Assembly (NCBI GenBank): GCA_000415505.1
Contig: KE354488.1
Location: 1-35,620, forward strand
Reading direction: 5' to 3'
Length of the DNA stretch: 35,620 bases
Origin: Streptomyces afghaniensis 772
GTDB taxonomy: Bacteria; Actinomycetota; Actinomycetes; Streptomycetales; Streptomycetaceae
In this document: piece after piece, positions 34,757-35,620 of the stretch
Position numbering within the stretch: position 1 is the first letter of the stretch
Layout of the letters: every line of letters begins with the position of its first letter
The notes under the pieces: generated by a model
Database searches by the model: none
Told to the model about the DNA's origin: nothing
The model's input: the letters and a program-made list of their open reading frames with translations, nothing else
Made by a program: the position numbers and the translations under genes

Positions 34757-35620
34757 GTGGACACCCTTCGACGCGGACCGGACGGCCCGCACTTCGGCTG
34801 TGTGGGCATCGGTGTCGGCCCGGCCAACCTGAGCCTCGCCTCCCTGCTGCACGGCCGTCCCGAGATGACCAGCCTGTTCGTCGAGCGCCGGGAGACCTTC
34901 GGATGGCACGACGACCAGCAGATCGCCGGGGCCACGCTCCAGGTGTCGCTCTTCAAGGACCTGGTGACGCTGGCCGATCCGACGAACAAGTTCTCGTTCC
35001 TGTCGTACCTGCACGACCAGGGCATGATCTACCACTTCGTCAACGCCCAGTTCGACGCCATGCCGCGCCGGGAGTTCCGCAACTACCTGGAGTGGGCGAG
35101 CCGCAAGAACGAGAACGTCACCTTCGGTGAGGAGGTCCTGTCCGTCGACTTCGACGGGGTCTTCGTGATCCGGACCGGCAAGCGGACCCTGACCGCGGAC
35201 CACGTGTCCCTCGGCATCGGCAGCCGGCCCTGGGTGCCCGAGCACGCCCGCGGCCTGCTGGGCGAGTCGCAGTTCCACGTCAGCGACTTCGTGCGGCGGT
35301 CCGGCGGCCTCGGCGGGCGGCGGGTCGGCGTGGTGGGCGGAGGCCAGTCCGGCGCGGAGGCCTTCCTCGACCTGATCTCCCGCCCGGAGGGGGAGCGCCC
35401 GGCCCATGTGGCGTGGATATCCCGGCGCGACAACTTCTTCCCCATCGACGACTCGCCGTTCACCAACGACTACTTCACGCCCTCCTTCTCCGACCACTTC
35501 TTCTCGCTCGACCGCGCCCAGCGCGAGGCGTTCAACGACCGGCAGCTCCTGGCCAGCGACGGTGTCTCGCCCGCCACCCTCAAGGAGATCTACCAGCGCT
35601 GCTACACCCGCCACTTCGTG
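34757..35620 (+). CDS. lysine/ornithine N-monooxygenase (SidA/IucD/PvdA family), truncated by right edge
   Basis: 288 codons present from GTG 34757, preceded by GGGAGATC; no stop before the window ends, so ~130-150 residues are missing. Flavin-dependent N-hydroxylating monooxygenase: FAD loop GIGVGPANLSLASLL, substrate region LVTLADPTNKFSFLSYL, NADPH loop VGVVGGGQSGAEAFLDL, and DDSPFTNDYFTPSF. It hydroxylates the side-chain amine of lysine or ornithine. In this context (MetRS-like, cupin and FAD oxidase upstream) it should supply the N6-hydroxylysine for N-N bond formation rather than a siderophore hydroxamate. No siderophore synthetase is visible in the window. Confidence 0.92.
   Translation, partial: MDTLRRGPDGPHFGCVGIGVGPANLSLASLLHGRPEMTSLFVERRETFGWHDDQQIAGATLQVSLFKDLVTLADPTNKFSFLSYLHDQGMIYHFVNAQFDAMPRREFRNYLEWASRKNENVTFGEEVLSVDFDGVFVIRTGKRTLTADHVSLGIGSRPWVPEHARGLLGESQFHVSDFVRRSGGLGGRRVGVVGGGQSGAEAFLDLISRPEGERPAHVAWISRRDNFFPIDDSPFTNDYFTPSFSDHFFSLDRAQREAFNDRQLLASDGVSPATLKEIYQRCYTRHFV

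Noticed and set aside
15021-35620. Naming the product as negamycin or s56-p1-like
   Set aside because: Only the hydrazine cassette is shared in principle; key genes for those exact products are not in the window, so no product name is justified.
34757-35620. Siderophore cluster based on the lysine/ornithine N-hydroxylase
   Set aside because: No siderophore synthetase or NRPS is seen in the window; the cupin/MetRS/FAD neighbours point to N-N bond formation.

Overview
The DNA is very GC-rich, with strong third-position G/C, GTG/TTG starts, AGGAG-type ribosome sites and a few rare TTA codons. The gene families also point to a Streptomyces or close relative. No rRNA, tRNA, CRISPR, IS element or phage gene was seen.

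Region 1 (1-7.8 kb) is mixed housekeeping and catabolic DNA. It holds the start of a GAF-domain regulator (minus strand), two overlapping acyl-CoA synthetases, two GNAT acetyltransferases, an alpha/beta hydrolase, a MerR regulator divergent from an imine-reductase-like oxidoreductase, and a zinc-ribbon protein with a degenerate Mrr-like nuclease fold.

Region 2 (7.8-14.7 kb) is the glyoxylate (purine/allantoin catabolism) block: glyoxylate carboligase (gcl), hydroxypyruvate isomerase (hyi), tartronate semialdehyde reductase (glxR) and a monofunctional catalase. Two small proteins of unknown role lie between them. gcl and hyi carry pairs of 17-bp TTCC-N7-GAA boxes on a 21-bp step, placed at the predicted transcription start. 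The catalase promoter has a matching arrangement, which suggests one regulon, probably under an IclR-type repressor of the AllR kind.

Region 3 (15.0 kb to the right edge) is an all-plus-strand specialised-metabolite cluster, cut off at its right end. Its first operon encodes a gamma-glutamyl amide hydrolase/amidotransferase, a GNAT, a DadA-like FAD enzyme with an extra N-terminal region, a PLP group II decarboxylase and a DMT exporter. An LmbU-type regulator follows. Next come a seven-iron ferredoxin behind an iron-box-like site, three different radical SAM proteins (AmrS-like, SPASM, HemN-like) and a LysE-type exporter. After these are an unknown protein, an acetamidase/formamidase and then cupin, methionyl-tRNA-synthetase-like protein, sarcosine/D-amino-acid-oxidase-like FAD enzyme, a small barrel-like protein, an Fe(II)/2-oxoglutarate oxygenase and a lysine/ornithine N-hydroxylase. 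N-hydroxylase, cupin, MetRS-like protein and FAD oxidase are the parts of the known N-N bond (hydrazine) forming machinery of the s56-p1/triacsin type. Here the cupin and MetRS parts are separate genes.

The best reading is an undescribed hydrazine-containing metabolite pathway that joins N-N chemistry to several radical SAM steps. The product cannot be named from the sequence. At least one gene (the MetRS-like one) seems to have lost its natural stop through a small indel, so some sequence error or recent decay is possible.
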